Positions 16,446 through 25,471 are shown, counted from the first letter of the stretch. The stretch: DNA of 64,000 bases from Kluyvera intermedia (GCF_034424175.1 NZ_CP139986.1:3348001-3412000); one strand, 5' to 3'. Notes: generated by a model not told the origin, from the letters alone. Made by a program: numbers and translations.

Positions 16446-17384
16446 ATGGCTAACCTCTATAACCTGAAGCGTTTCGATCTCAACCTGCTGATCATTTTCG
16501 AATGTATCTATCAAAACCTCAGCATCAGCCAGGCGGCACAAACGCTCTTTATTACCCCTTCGGCCGTTAGCCAGTCGCTACAGCGTCTTCGTGTTCAATT
16601 AAACGACCCTTTATTTGTTCGCTCAGGGAAAGGCATTACGCCAACGACCGTCGCGGTCAATCTGCACCATCATCTTGAAAAGAACCTGAACAACATTGAA
16701 GAAACTATCAATATGATGGGGACTTCTGAGCTCAAAAAACAATTTGTGGTTTACGGCCCACAGTTTCACGCCATACCAGCAATAACAGATTTCATGAATA
16801 TCCTCATCGAGGACCCCAATCTGGAAGTGACCTATCATGATACTTCAGCCATCACTGAAGATATTGAAGACATCATGAACTACCGCAAAGCAGATGTTAT
16901 ATTTCATATTGCCCCTTGTACCAATCGTTCACTTATCTGTATTCCATTGAATAAGTTCAATATTTCCCTTATCTGTCGAAAAGATCATCCCCGACTAGGT
17001 AATAATGCAACATTTTCAGAACTGTCGAAGGAACGGTTTATACTATTTCAGGCGCGTGAAAATGAAATAAAAGATTATAAACAATACTATGAAGAAATTT
17101 CATTAACTGAAAGAAACATTGCCTTTCGCTCATCTTCACTGATGAGTCTTGCTAATACCATTCATAGCAGTGACCTAATTGGATTCATGCCAACGAGAGT
17201 GTTTGAACTGCTTAAGGACTCTCTAAAATTAAAAGAAGTAATACTTCCAAAGAGCCTTCCGGAATTCACTATGTATATGATTTACAGTCGCTCATCAATG
17301 AGCTCTCCGTTCTTTTCAGAAGTAATTAATAAAGCCAACAAATTAAAGTCGCATTCAGCAAATGAATGCAACAAAGATATTTAA
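16446..17384 (+). CDS. ybdO: LysR-family transcriptional regulator YbdO (CitR)
   Basis: A 312-residue LysR regulator that starts MANLYNLKRFDLNLL at the ATG of 16446, preceded by AAGGAG. The DNA-binding domain covers about residues 8-68 (SISQAAQTLFITPSAVSQSL). In E. coli YbdO is named CitR and is silenced by H-NS. The gene is clearly lower in GC than its neighbours, mainly in the effector-binding half, where similarity to E. coli is also weaker. This suggests fast evolution or transfer. It lies upstream of ybdNM in the same orientation and may regulate them, but this is inference. Confidence 0.88.
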   Translation: MANLYNLKRFDLNLLIIFECIYQNLSISQAAQTLFITPSAVSQSLQRLRVQLNDPLFVRSGKGITPTTVAVNLHHHLEKNLNNIEETINMMGTSELKKQFVVYGPQFHAIPAITDFMNILIEDPNLEVTYHDTSAITEDIEDIMNYRKADVIFHIAPCTNRSLICIPLNKFNISLICRKDHPRLGNNATFSELSKERFILFQARENEIKDYKQYYEEISLTERNIAFRSSSLMSLANTIHSSDLIGFMPTRVFELLKDSLKLKEVILPKSLPEFTMYMIYSRSSMSSPFFSEVINKANKLKSHSANECNKDI

Positions 17385-17482
17385 TTAAAAACAAATATAT
17401 AAACTTTTATTTATCCTCCTACGATTCATTGTATTATATTAGCCTTCCGTTAGACGTCATCGCCATAAAGGACGGCTGATTT

Positions 17483-18706
17483 ATGTCAATCACCAAACTC
17501 CCGCTGCCTCTTTCCGTACTTGAGGCAAGCCGGGAACGTATTCGCTGGACATTAGAGAATTTCCCACGCGTCTGTGTTTCATTCTCAGGTGGTAAAGATT
17601 CCACGGTAATGCTGCATTTAACCGCTGAAATTGCGCGTTCATTGGGTAAAAAAATATGTGTCCTGTTTATTGATTGGGAAGCTCAGTTTTCCTCAACCAT
17701 CGCCCACTGCGAAAAATTACGTGAAGTCTACCAGGATGTTATTGACGAATTCTATTGGGTTGCGCTGCCGCTCACCACGCAAAATTCACTGACGCAGTTT
17801 AACCCTGAGTGGCAATGCTGGGAGCCCGGCGCAAAATGGGTACGACATCCCCCGAAGGATGCCATCACCGACCCCGCCTTCTTCCCCTTCTACCAAACGG
17901 GCATCACCTTCGAAACGTTTGTACAAAAGTTTGCTGAATGGTTTTCTCAGCGGCGTCCGGCTGCCGTGATGGTCGGTATTCGCGCTGATGAATCTTATAA
18001 CCGATTTTTAACCATCTCCTCCCAGCGTAAACGACGCTTCGCCGACGACAAACCCTGGACCACCGTTGCTCCCGGTAACCATGCCTGGTACGTCTATCCC
18101 ATCTATGACTGGAAAACCGCCGACATCTGGACCTGGTGTGCGAAAAGCCACCAGCCCTATAACCCGCTTTATGATCTGATGTACCAGGCGGGGGTTCCAC
18201 TGCGGTATATGCGCATCTGCGAGCCTTTTGGCCCCGAACAACGCCAGGGACTGTGGCTTTATCACGTCCTCGAACCGGAACGTTGGGCGGATATGTGCCA
18301 ACGGGTGAGCGGCGTTCACAGCGGCGGTATTTATGCAGGCCAGGACAACCAGTTCTATGGGCATCGAAAACTCGACAAGCCGCAGAATCACAGTTGGCGC
18401 AGCTATGCCCATTTCTTACTCCAAAGCATGCCAGAGACTACAGCGGACCACTACCGCAACAAAATTGCTGTTTATCTGCACTGGTATCAAAAACAGGGAT
18501 GGGAAGATATTCCCGATAGCCAGGAAAAAGATCTGGGTTCAAAAGATATTCCATCATGGCGACGAATATGCAAGACACTGTTAAATAATGATTACTGGTG
18601 TAGATCGCTCTCCTTTAGCCCCACGAAATCCAGCCACTATCAACGCTACCGTACGCGTATGGAGCAAAAGCGCCAGCAATGGGGAATTTTATGCGACAAC
18701 GACTAA
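17483..18706 (+). CDS. ybdN: YbdN, PAPS-reductase-like protein (IbrA family)
   Basis: A 407-residue protein of the phosphoadenosine-phosphosulfate reductase/PP-loop group. The N-terminal PP-loop is SGGKDS (35-40), followed by FIDWEAQ and VGIRADES (164-171), features of nucleotide-binding enzymes that activate a substrate as an adenylate or handle sulfur, such as CysH, TilS and DndC. The C-terminal third is the extra domain of the IbrA/YbdN group. Its true reaction is unknown. It overlaps ybdM by 16 bp, so the two are co-translated. IbrA and IbrB were first described as regulators of immunoglobulin-binding proteins in E. coli. Confidence 0.9.
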   Translation: MSITKLPLPLSVLEASRERIRWTLENFPRVCVSFSGGKDSTVMLHLTAEIARSLGKKICVLFIDWEAQFSSTIAHCEKLREVYQDVIDEFYWVALPLTTQNSLTQFNPEWQCWEPGAKWVRHPPKDAITDPAFFPFYQTGITFETFVQKFAEWFSQRRPAAVMVGIRADESYNRFLTISSQRKRRFADDKPWTTVAPGNHAWYVYPIYDWKTADIWTWCAKSHQPYNPLYDLMYQAGVPLRYMRICEPFGPEQRQGLWLYHVLEPERWADMCQRVSGVHSGGIYAGQDNQFYGHRKLDKPQNHSWRSYAHFLLQSMPETTADHYRNKIAVYLHWYQKQGWEDIPDSQEKDLGSKDIPSWRRICKTLLNNDYWCRSLSFSPTKSSHYQRYRTRMEQKRQQWGILCDND

Positions 18707-19317
18707 TAGAAGAAATGCATGACTACCTGCAAGCCCTCTCGTTTGATGAAAAAATCGAGGCGCTGAATCAGTTTCGCCAGGCGCTGCATGAAGAAAGTCC
18801 GTTTAACGATCAGCCTATCGACTGTGTGCTGTGGGTCAAAGAAGAGCAGGTTTCACCTAACGACTACAATCCCAACAATATGGCCCCGCAGGAAAAACGG
18901 TTACTGACCAAATCACTGGAAGCCGATGGTTTTACACAACCGATCGTGGTGATTGAGAAGCAAGATCACAGCTTTGAAATCGTTGATGGCTTTCATCGCC
19001 ACGTGCTTTCTCAGTCCAAAGCCGCATTGAAAAAACGCTTTCACGGCTACCTGCCGGTCACGCAGCTAGAACGCCAGGACAGTTCGCTGCCTTCACGGAT
19101 GGCTGCCACCATTCGTCATAACCGCGCGCGTGGGCGTCACCAGATTAGCGCAATGTCAGAGATTGTGCGTGAGCTCAGCCAGCTCGGCTGGAGCGATGAG
19201 AAAATGGGACAAGAATTGGGAATGGACGCCGACGAAGTACTGCGGCTGAAACAGATAAACGGCCTGTGCGAAATGTTCGGTAATCGTCAGTTCTCACAGG
19301 CCTGGACGGTCAAATAA
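18691..19317 (+). CDS. ybdM: YbdM, ParB/sulfiredoxin-like protein (IbrB family)
   Basis: A 208-residue protein whose middle part (about residues 42-150) has a ParB-like nuclease/sulfiredoxin fold signature: NDYNPNNMAPQEKR, IVDGFHRHVLSQ and NRARGRHQISAM. The C-terminal region has a helix-turn-helix-like stretch, SDEKMGQELGMDADEVLRLK. The ATG at 18691 has GGGGA five bases upstream; an earlier ATG at 18679 is possible. The gene starts inside ybdN and ends base-to-base against convergent ybdL. PAPS-reductase-like plus ParB-like pairs recur in bacteria (for example around Dnd-type systems); here the role is unknown. Confidence 0.87.
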   Translation: MRQRLIEEMHDYLQALSFDEKIEALNQFRQALHEESPFNDQPIDCVLWVKEEQVSPNDYNPNNMAPQEKRLLTKSLEADGFTQPIVVIEKQDHSFEIVDGFHRHVLSQSKAALKKRFHGYLPVTQLERQDSSLPSRMAATIRHNRARGRHQISAMSEIVRELSQLGWSDEKMGQELGMDADEVLRLKQINGLCEMFGNRQFSQAWTVK

Positions 19318-20478
19318 CTACAATTGACACAGTCGCTCGGCGGCCGCCAGCAGGGTTGATTCCTGCTTGGCAAAGCATAGACGAATTAACTTGTGTGGGA
19401 ACGGCGCGGCGCAAAATACCGACAACGGTATTGCCGCCACGCCAATCTCCGTCGTTAACCACCGACAGAAACTGACGTCATCCCACTCAGAAATTGCGCT
19501 GTAATCGGCCAGCAAGAAATAAGTGCCTTCACAGGGCAGAAGTTTTAATCGGCTTTGGCTTAACGCATCAATAAACAGATCGCGGCGCGCACGGTAGAAA
19601 TCAGGTAGCTGACGGTAATGTTCGGGTTCTTCGCGCAGCATATCGGCAAGCGCCAGTTGAGCCGGTGTATTAACCGCAAATGTCAGATACTGGTGAACCT
19701 TGCGAAGCTCCGCGCTAATAGCCGCAGGCGCAATGCAGTAACCCACTTTCCAGCCGGTCATATGATAGGTTTTGCCAAACGACGATACCGCTACCGCCCG
19801 CTCCCGAAGCTCGGGATGAGCCAACACGCTGGCGTGTCCTTGTGTTGCAAAGCAGATGTGTTCGTACACTTCATCACTGAGCACATAAATTTCCCGCTCG
19901 GCAATCGCCTGCCAAAGTGACTCAAAGTCCGCTGCCTGCCACACCGTGGCCGTTGGGTTATGCGGAGTATTGAGGATAACCAGCCGAGTTTTGTCCGTTA
20001 ATTGCGCGGCAAACGCCTGCCAGTCAACGCCAAAGTGCGGTGGCTGGAGCGCGATACGCTTCACTATGCCACCAGAGAGCTCGACGGCTGGGGCATAGCT
20101 GTCATAACTAGGATCAAAACAGATAACTTCATCACCAACGCGTACCAGCGCGGTAATGGCGGCGTACAACGCTTCGGTTGCCCCTGCGGTTACCGTGATA
20201 TCGCTATTCGCATCGGCCACATAACCGTACAGCGCGGCAGTTTTCTCAGCAATGGCTTCACGCAGCGCCTGCGCGCCGGTCATCGGCGCATATTGATTGG
20301 CCCCGCTTGCCACATGGTATGCCAGCCGCACCTGAAGATATTCCGGGCCGTCAAAATCAGGAAACCCCTGAGACAGGTTGATGGCCTGATGCTCATGGGC
20401 CAGCGCGCTCATCTGGGTAAAAATCGTGGTGCCAAGATGGGGGAGTTTACTTTGCGGGATGAGTTGCTTTGTTGTCAT
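19318..20478 (-). CDS. ybdL: Methionine aminotransferase YbdL
   Basis: Class I/II PLP-dependent aminotransferase of 386 residues, the E. coli YbdL length. In E. coli it prefers methionine, then histidine and phenylalanine, as amino donors. The PLP lysine is Lys236 in SSFGKTYHMTGWKVGY; other fold markers are NTPHNPTATVW and LSDEVYEHICF. The stop codon lies directly against the ybdM stop on the other strand, with no intergenic base and no terminator visible, so the two convergent transcripts must run into each other. Confidence 0.95.
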   Translation of the reverse strand: MTTKQLIPQSKLPHLGTTIFTQMSALAHEHQAINLSQGFPDFDGPEYLQVRLAYHVASGANQYAPMTGAQALREAIAEKTAALYGYVADANSDITVTAGATEALYAAITALVRVGDEVICFDPSYDSYAPAVELSGGIVKRIALQPPHFGVDWQAFAAQLTDKTRLVILNTPHNPTATVWQAADFESLWQAIAEREIYVLSDEVYEHICFATQGHASVLAHPELRERAVAVSSFGKTYHMTGWKVGYCIAPAAISAELRKVHQYLTFAVNTPAQLALADMLREEPEHYRQLPDFYRARRDLFIDALSQSRLKLLPCEGTYFLLADYSAISEWDDVSFCRWLTTEIGVAAIPLSVFCAAPFPHKLIRLCFAKQESTLLAAAERLCQL

Positions 20479-20570
20479 TCGTTGTCTGCCGCTCGAGAGA
20501 CCAATGTTAACAACAATATAACACGGAGAGCGGGTTTGGCAATCAAGACGTTTAGATGTCTAAATAAACA

Positions 20571-20768
20571 TTAGCAACACTTAGCGCCTCCCTTCCCGCC
20601 ATAGCGCGCGTCCTGACGATCGCGGAAGAACGCTTCGTAAGTCATCGGCTCCTGGTCTGGATGATTGATGCGCATATGCTCGACGTAGTTGTCGTAATCC
20701 GGCACGCCAATCATCATTTTTGCCGCCTGACCGAGGTATTTCCCGGCTTTCGAAAGAGTATCAAACAT
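20571..20768 (-). CDS. ybdD: YbdD, CstA partner protein
   Basis: A 65-residue protein starting MFDTLSKAGKYLGQAAKMM and ending KGGAKCC, like E. coli YbdD. It belongs to the YbdD/YjiX family, encoded next to CstA or BtsT transporters and in some cases needed for pyruvate uptake. It contains the conserved GVPDYDNYVEHM and YEAFFRDRQDARYGGKGG stretches and a C-terminal Cys pair. Here it is separated from cstA by about 200 bp of REP elements, so its expression relative to cstA may be lowered. The longer open frame upstream runs through REP sequence and was rejected. Confidence 0.94.
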   Translation of the reverse strand: MFDTLSKAGKYLGQAAKMMIGVPDYDNYVEHMRINHPDQEPMTYEAFFRDRQDARYGGKGGAKCC

Positions 20769-20787
20769 CTTTTTATCCTTTAAAGTG

Positions 20788-20998
20788 GACCCGGCGGCGC
20801 TGCGCTTGGCCGGGCTACAAATTTGCACAATCGCGTACATTGCCGGATGGCGGCTACGCCTTATCCGGCCTACACCAATCGGTAACCCGGCCAAGCGCAG
20901 CACCGCCGGGAAAAAGCGCGCGTTTCGCCTGAGGGTAGCCCGGCCAAGCGCAGCGCCGCCGGGAAAGCACGCGCATTAATGCGCGCGTTTCGCCTGAG
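20788..20998. repeat. REP cluster with a duplicated cstA 3' end
   Basis: Between ybdD and cstA lie at least four REP palindromes: about 20790-20817, 20842-20873 (classic GCCGGATGGCGGCTACG type), 20883-20910 and 20935-20963. The segment 20883-20933 repeats 20935-20998: both carry the REP followed by GCGCGCGTTTCGCCTGAG, which in the second copy encodes the last residues of CstA. The first copy lacks about 13 bp around the cstA stop codon. The stop codon itself lies in the perfect palindrome GCGCATTAATGCGC (20971-20984). Confidence 0.8.
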
Positions 20999-23081
20999 TC
21001 ACCAGACTTTCCGCATCCGCCGGCATCGGCTCATACGGGGTTTCTTTCGCCGTCGGTTTATCTTCCTTCAACGCCGCCAGCGCGGTTTTGATGGAGAACA
21101 CTGCCAACACCACAACCACCACCATAAAGAAGATAGTCAGGCCAGCATCCAGACGGTTGTTAAACACCAGCTGCGAAAGCTGAGATTCGGTGTACTGCGG
21201 CGGGATATTTCCGCTGTCGATCATCGCCTGGAACTTGTTGGCAATCGCCAGGAAGCCCACGCGGGTATCTTCGCTGAACGATTTCTGCCAACCGGCAACC
21301 AGCGTACACACCAGCAACCAGGAGGTTGGCACCAGTGCCACCCACGCATAACGCTGACGTTTCATCTTGAACAGTACCACCGCACAAAGCATCAGCGCCA
21401 TACCGGCCAGCATCTGGTTAGCAATACCGAACAGCGGCCACAGCGTGTTAATGCCGCCCAGCGGGTCAACCACCCCTTGATGCAGGAAGTAACCCCAGGC
21501 CAGCACGCACAGCGCCGTCGCTAACAGGTTCGCGGGCAGCGAGTCGGTACGTTTAAGCCCTGGGCTGATAACGCCCAGCAGATCTTGCAGCATAAAGCGT
21601 GCCGCACGGGTCCCGGCATCGACCGCCGTCAGAATAAACAGCGCTTCAAACAAAATGGCAAAGTGATACCAGAAAGCCACATCCATCAAGCCGCCCAGCG
21701 CACCGTGCAAGATGTAGGCCATCCCCACTGCAAGCGTTGGCGCACCGCCCGCTCGTGAGATAATCGACTGCTCGCCCACCTCATTGGCGATTTGATGCAG
21801 CAGATCCGGTGTGACCGCAAAGCCCCAACTGCTGACCACCTGCGCGGCAGACGCCACCACGTCAACGGTACCGGCTGGCGCCAGCATCGCCATCGGGCTG
21901 TTCATCGCAAAGTAGACACCTGGGTCAATGATACACGCAGAAACCAGCGCCATGATGGCGACAAAGGATTCCATCAACATCCCACCGTAGCCGATAAAGC
22001 AGGCCTGGCCTTCGTTCGCCAGCATCTTCGGCGTAGTGCCAGAAGCAATCAGCGCGTGGAAGCCAGATACCGCGCCACAGGCGATGGTGATAAACAGGAA
22101 CGGGAAGAGATCGCCAGTCCATACCGGGCCGGTGCCATCGATAAATTTCGTCAGCGCGGGCATGGTCAGGGTTGGACGCATAATCAGAATACCAATCGCC
22201 AGGCCGACGATGGTGCCGATTTTCAGGAAGGTAGAGAGGTAGTCGCGTGGCGCCAACAGCAGCCACACCGGCAGTACCGAGGCCACAAAGCCATAGCCCA
22301 CCAGCATCCAGGTCAGCTGTACACCGGTATAGTCAAACCATGGAGCCCAGGTCACACTCTCTGCTACCCAACCACCGGAGATGATAGCAAATACCAGCAT
22401 CACAAGGCCGATAACCGACACTTCGCCGATACGTCCCGGACGCAGATAGCGAATATAAATCCCCATAAACAGCGCCAGCGGGATGGTGAAGGCCACGGTG
22501 TAGGTGCCCCACGGGCTGTGGGTCAACGCTTTTACTACAATCATCGCCAGTACCGCCAGAATGATCACCATGATCATAAAGGTGGCAACCAGCGCAATCA
22601 CTCCTGCAGTAGGGCCCATCTCTTCACGAACCAGTTCGCCCAAAGAGCGACCATCACGACGCGTGGAGACAAACAGCACCATAAAGTCCTGCACCGCCCC
22701 GGCAAGCACCACGCCTGCCAGCAGCCAAATCATCCCCGGCAGATAGCCCATTTGTGCCGCCAGCACCGGTCCCACCAGCGGGCCAGCCCCGGCAATGGCC
22801 GCAAAGTGGTGACCGAACAGCACTTTTTTGTCGGTGGGTACGTAGTCGAGGCCATCGTTATGACGCACGGCGGGTGTCATACGCGTCGGGTCAACCTGCA
22901 AGACCTTTTTCGCGATATAGAGACCATAAAAACGGTACGCGATGAGATAAACGCAAACCGCCGCCACGACGATCCACAGCGCATTTATCTGTTCACCACG
23001 GTTAAGGGCGATATAGCCCAGGGCAAACGCTCCGACAATGGAGAGCAATGCCCATATAAGGTATTTCCCTGAATTGTTCAT
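20976..23081 (-). CDS. cstA: Carbon-starvation transporter CstA
   Basis: Inner-membrane transporter of 701 residues, the E. coli length, first described as a peptide permease induced on carbon starvation and later shown to take up pyruvate. It is strongly hydrophobic with some 16-18 predicted membrane helices. Conserved parts include the glycine-rich GAGPLVGPVLAAQMGYLPG near residue 95 and STRRDGRSLGELVREEMG. It starts MNNSGKYLIWALLSIVGAF. In E. coli it depends on CRP and CsrA; I could not assign a clear CRP site in 23082-23433. ybdD lies downstream. Confidence 0.97.
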   Translation of the reverse strand: MNNSGKYLIWALLSIVGAFALGYIALNRGEQINALWIVVAAVCVYLIAYRFYGLYIAKKVLQVDPTRMTPAVRHNDGLDYVPTDKKVLFGHHFAAIAGAGPLVGPVLAAQMGYLPGMIWLLAGVVLAGAVQDFMVLFVSTRRDGRSLGELVREEMGPTAGVIALVATFMIMVIILAVLAMIVVKALTHSPWGTYTVAFTIPLALFMGIYIRYLRPGRIGEVSVIGLVMLVFAIISGGWVAESVTWAPWFDYTGVQLTWMLVGYGFVASVLPVWLLLAPRDYLSTFLKIGTIVGLAIGILIMRPTLTMPALTKFIDGTGPVWTGDLFPFLFITIACGAVSGFHALIASGTTPKMLANEGQACFIGYGGMLMESFVAIMALVSACIIDPGVYFAMNSPMAMLAPAGTVDVVASAAQVVSSWGFAVTPDLLHQIANEVGEQSIISRAGGAPTLAVGMAYILHGALGGLMDVAFWYHFAILFEALFILTAVDAGTRAARFMLQDLLGVISPGLKRTDSLPANLLATALCVLAWGYFLHQGVVDPLGGINTLWPLFGIANQMLAGMALMLCAVVLFKMKRQRYAWVALVPTSWLLVCTLVAGWQKSFSEDTRVGFLAIANKFQAMIDSGNIPPQYTESQLSQLVFNNRLDAGLTIFFMVVVVVLAVFSIKTALAALKEDKPTAKETPYEPMPADAESLVTQAKRAH

Positions 23082-23433
23082 AGTTATTGTCCGTATCAGT
23101 AGCAGAGGATGTTACATTTTGTGTCCATAGCAACACCTCTGATTTAACATCTTAGAAACGGATATGAACAGGAAGAGAACCTGACTTTTACATCACAGTG
23201 TTAAGGGGATCACTTAAGTCAGTAAAACAGATGAGGGATGAGGAGAGAAATTGCGATGAATGCAGGGATGTGGGGCGGCAAACTTCCCGGCGGCGCTGCG
23301 CTTGGCCGGGCTACATGCGTGCATATTTGTAAACCGTACGAACGAATGTGTGCATATTTGCAAACCGTTCGAACGAATGTGTGCATATTTGTAGCCCGGC
23401 CAAGCGCAGCGCCGCCGGGAACGGGCACAATGC
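23082..23433. repeat. Upstream region of cstA with paired REPs and a 31-bp repeat
   Basis: About 350 bp without a gene. Positions 23082-23280 hold the cstA leader and promoter. Two inverted REP copies (about 23286-23314 and 23391-23420) flank 2.3 copies of a 31-bp direct repeat, visible as TGCATATTTG at 23320, 23351 and 23382. Each unit contains ACCGTnCGAACGAATG; the second includes the palindrome CGTTCGAACG. Confidence 0.75.
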
Positions 23434-23847
23434 TTAACCGAGCACCGCCGTCCCTAACCGGCAGGTACAACAGCGTCGCCCCTGTTCGTCAAACACCACT
23501 ATCTCCCAACTCTGGCTTTGACGCCCTGTATGCAGCGGCTGGCACACCGCCCGCACCTGCCCCTGCGACACCGGGCGATGGTGCGTAGCGTTCAGCTCCG
23601 TCCCCACCACGCACTGCCCGTCGCGGGTCATCAGAAAACCGGCCATCGAGCCTAACGTTTCTGCCAGCGCCGCCGATGCCCCGCCGTGCAGCAAACCAAA
23701 CGGCTGATGGGTCCGGCTATCCACTGGCATCACCGCTTCCAGGCTATCATCGCCGATATGGGTGTAGACAATGCCCAGATGCGCGACCATGGTGTTATCG
23801 CTGGTCGCATTCAGTTCATCAAGCGTCAAATGACGTTTCCAGATCAT
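23434..23847 (-). CDS. entH: Proofreading thioesterase EntH
   Basis: Hotdog-fold thioesterase of 137 residues, the same length as in E. coli. It clears wrongly loaded aryl groups from the EntB carrier domain during enterobactin assembly. The active-site region HQPFGLLHGGASAALAET contains His54 and Glu63, with Glu63 the known catalytic base. It is the last gene of the entCEBAH operon and begins one base after the entA stop codon, so it is translationally coupled. Confidence 0.96.
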   Translation of the reverse strand: MIWKRHLTLDELNATSDNTMVAHLGIVYTHIGDDSLEAVMPVDSRTHQPFGLLHGGASAALAETLGSMAGFLMTRDGQCVVGTELNATHHRPVSQGQVRAVCQPLHTGRQSQSWEIVVFDEQGRRCCTCRLGTAVLG

Positions 23848-23848
23848 C

Positions 23849-24604
23849 TTACGCTCCTAACGTTGAGCCGCCGTCCACCACGATATCCTGCAACGTGATG
23901 TGGCTGGCACAATCAGAGGCCAGGAACAAAATCGTATTGGCGATCTCTTGCGGACGGGCGATTTTACCCAGTGGAATGCCCAGCTTAAACTGCTCGGCAA
24001 AACCGCGAATGCGCTGCTGTTCAGCATCATCGCTGACCCACAGCACGCGCTGCATATCGGTATCGGTCGAGCCCGGTGACACAATATTGCAGCGTACCCC
24101 ATAGCTTGCCAATTCCAGCCCAACGGTCAACGCCAGGCTTTTCAACGCCGCCTTCGACGCGCCGTAAGCGCTCATGCCGATACGCGGCGTGTGCGCCGCA
24201 TCAGAAGCGACAGTGACGATCGCCCCGCCCTGCTGACGACGAAACTGCGCCATCGTCTGCTGGAACAGATTAAACGCTCCGCCGACGTTGACCGCAAAGG
24301 TCTGCTGCCAGTCGGCCTGGCTTAACGCATCGGTTGCCCCCATGCGCAAAATCCCCGCCGCATTGACCAGCACGTCCAGCCGTTCGGTTTTCGCCAGCAG
24401 GCGCTCACACACTTGCGCCACCTGCTGCGCATCGGCCACGTCGACAACTTCGGTGGCAAACGGATAATCTTCACCGCCGAACGCCAGATCGAAGCCGGTG
24501 ACTTTCGCCCCCGCCTCAACAAATGCCAGCGCGGTGCTGTAGCCAATCCCTTTCCCCGCGCCGGTTACCCATACGGTCTGACCGCTAAAATCAAACCCGG
24601 CCAT
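23849..24604 (-). CDS. entA: 2,3-dihydro-2,3-dihydroxybenzoate dehydrogenase EntA
   Basis: Short-chain dehydrogenase of 251 residues that makes 2,3-dihydroxybenzoate with NAD+. The nucleotide motif is TGAGKGIG (14-21), NAAG lies at 81-84, and the catalytic Ser134, Tyr147 and Lys151 are seen in TVASDAAH and AYGASKAAL. It is three residues longer than E. coli EntA. It overlaps entB by one base and lies one base before entH, as expected for the enterobactin operon. Confidence 0.97.
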   Translation of the reverse strand: MAGFDFSGQTVWVTGAGKGIGYSTALAFVEAGAKVTGFDLAFGGEDYPFATEVVDVADAQQVAQVCERLLAKTERLDVLVNAAGILRMGATDALSQADWQQTFAVNVGGAFNLFQQTMAQFRRQQGGAIVTVASDAAHTPRIGMSAYGASKAALKSLALTVGLELASYGVRCNIVSPGSTDTDMQRVLWVSDDAEQQRIRGFAEQFKLGIPLGKIARPQEIANTILFLASDCASHITLQDIVVDGGSTLGA

Positions 24605-25458
24605 TATTTCACCTCACGGGACAGCAGCGCCCACCAGGCATCAATGCTCGGATTTTTCGCCAGCATCACGAAATCAATATCGCCGTGCACTTTACGCCAG
24701 CGGGCTGCCAGCGCCATCATCCGTACCGAATCCAGGCCGTAATCAATCAGGTTATCATCGTCAAACGGCTCGTCAGATTCATCCAGCAGCGGCAACACCA
24801 GCGCGCGCAGCGCTTCTTTGCTCACGGGAACCGACGGCAGCAGTTCATCGGTCATCACCACGCGACCGCTGCGCCCGGCCACGTATTTCAGCGACATCAA
24901 ATGTTCATCACGGCTGAAATCCGCCAGCGCATCGGCGACAAAGAACGGCTTGATATCGCGCATAAACGCGTCGGTAGCCGTGGTCATACAGCCAATGTGT
25001 GCATACACGCCGGTGATGATTAACTGGTTGCGCCCGTTCTCTTTAAGCATCTCCTCAAGCGGCGAACGATGAAACGCGCTATAGCGCCATTTCACCAGCA
25101 CGGTGTCGTCTTCATCCGGGGCCAGCGCGGCAATCACCTGCTGTTGCTCCGGCGAGCGGGTCAACCCCGGCCCCCACATATCGTTCAACAGTGCACGGTC
25201 TTCATCGCTCTGCTCTTTCGGCTGGGCGGTGTAAAAAACGGGAATACCGTTCTTTTTGCAGAAATCACGAAGGGCGGCGATATTTGCCACCACCTTCTCC
25301 ATCATCTCGCTGTCATCGCCCCAGAAGTTGAGGAAATATTCCTGCATATCGTGAATCAGCAGCGCTGCGCGCGCCGGTTCAAATGCCCAGTTCACCTTGT
25401 TCTCTGGAAGATCCAGCGCGGTTGGCAGCGCGTAGCCCTGTAATTTTGGAATCGCCAT
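24604..25458 (-). CDS. entB: Isochorismatase and aryl carrier protein EntB
   Basis: Two-domain protein of 284 residues. The N-terminal isochorismatase domain (to about 205) splits isochorismate into pyruvate and 2,3-dihydro-2,3-dihydroxybenzoate, with LLIHDMQEYFLNFW marking the active-site Asp region. The C-terminal aryl carrier domain holds the phosphopantetheine attachment Ser244 in DYGLDSVRMM, a substrate of EntD (42234-42857). EntE loads 2,3-dihydroxybenzoate on it and EntF takes it from there. Confidence 0.97.
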   Translation of the reverse strand: MAIPKLQGYALPTALDLPENKVNWAFEPARAALLIHDMQEYFLNFWGDDSEMMEKVVANIAALRDFCKKNGIPVFYTAQPKEQSDEDRALLNDMWGPGLTRSPEQQQVIAALAPDEDDTVLVKWRYSAFHRSPLEEMLKENGRNQLIITGVYAHIGCMTTATDAFMRDIKPFFVADALADFSRDEHLMSLKYVAGRSGRVVMTDELLPSVPVSKEALRALVLPLLDESDEPFDDDNLIDYGLDSVRMMALAARWRKVHGDIDFVMLAKNPSIDAWWALLSREVK

Positions 25459-25471
25459 AATATTGTCTCCT

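Noticed and set aside
21792..23072. A 426-codon open frame opposite cstA
   Set aside because: Antisense shadow of cstA; the composition is non-natural and no domain is visible.
23320..23391. Short direct repeats considered as a CRISPR array
   Set aside because: The 31-bp units are contiguous without spacers and number only 2.3; no cas genes are nearby.
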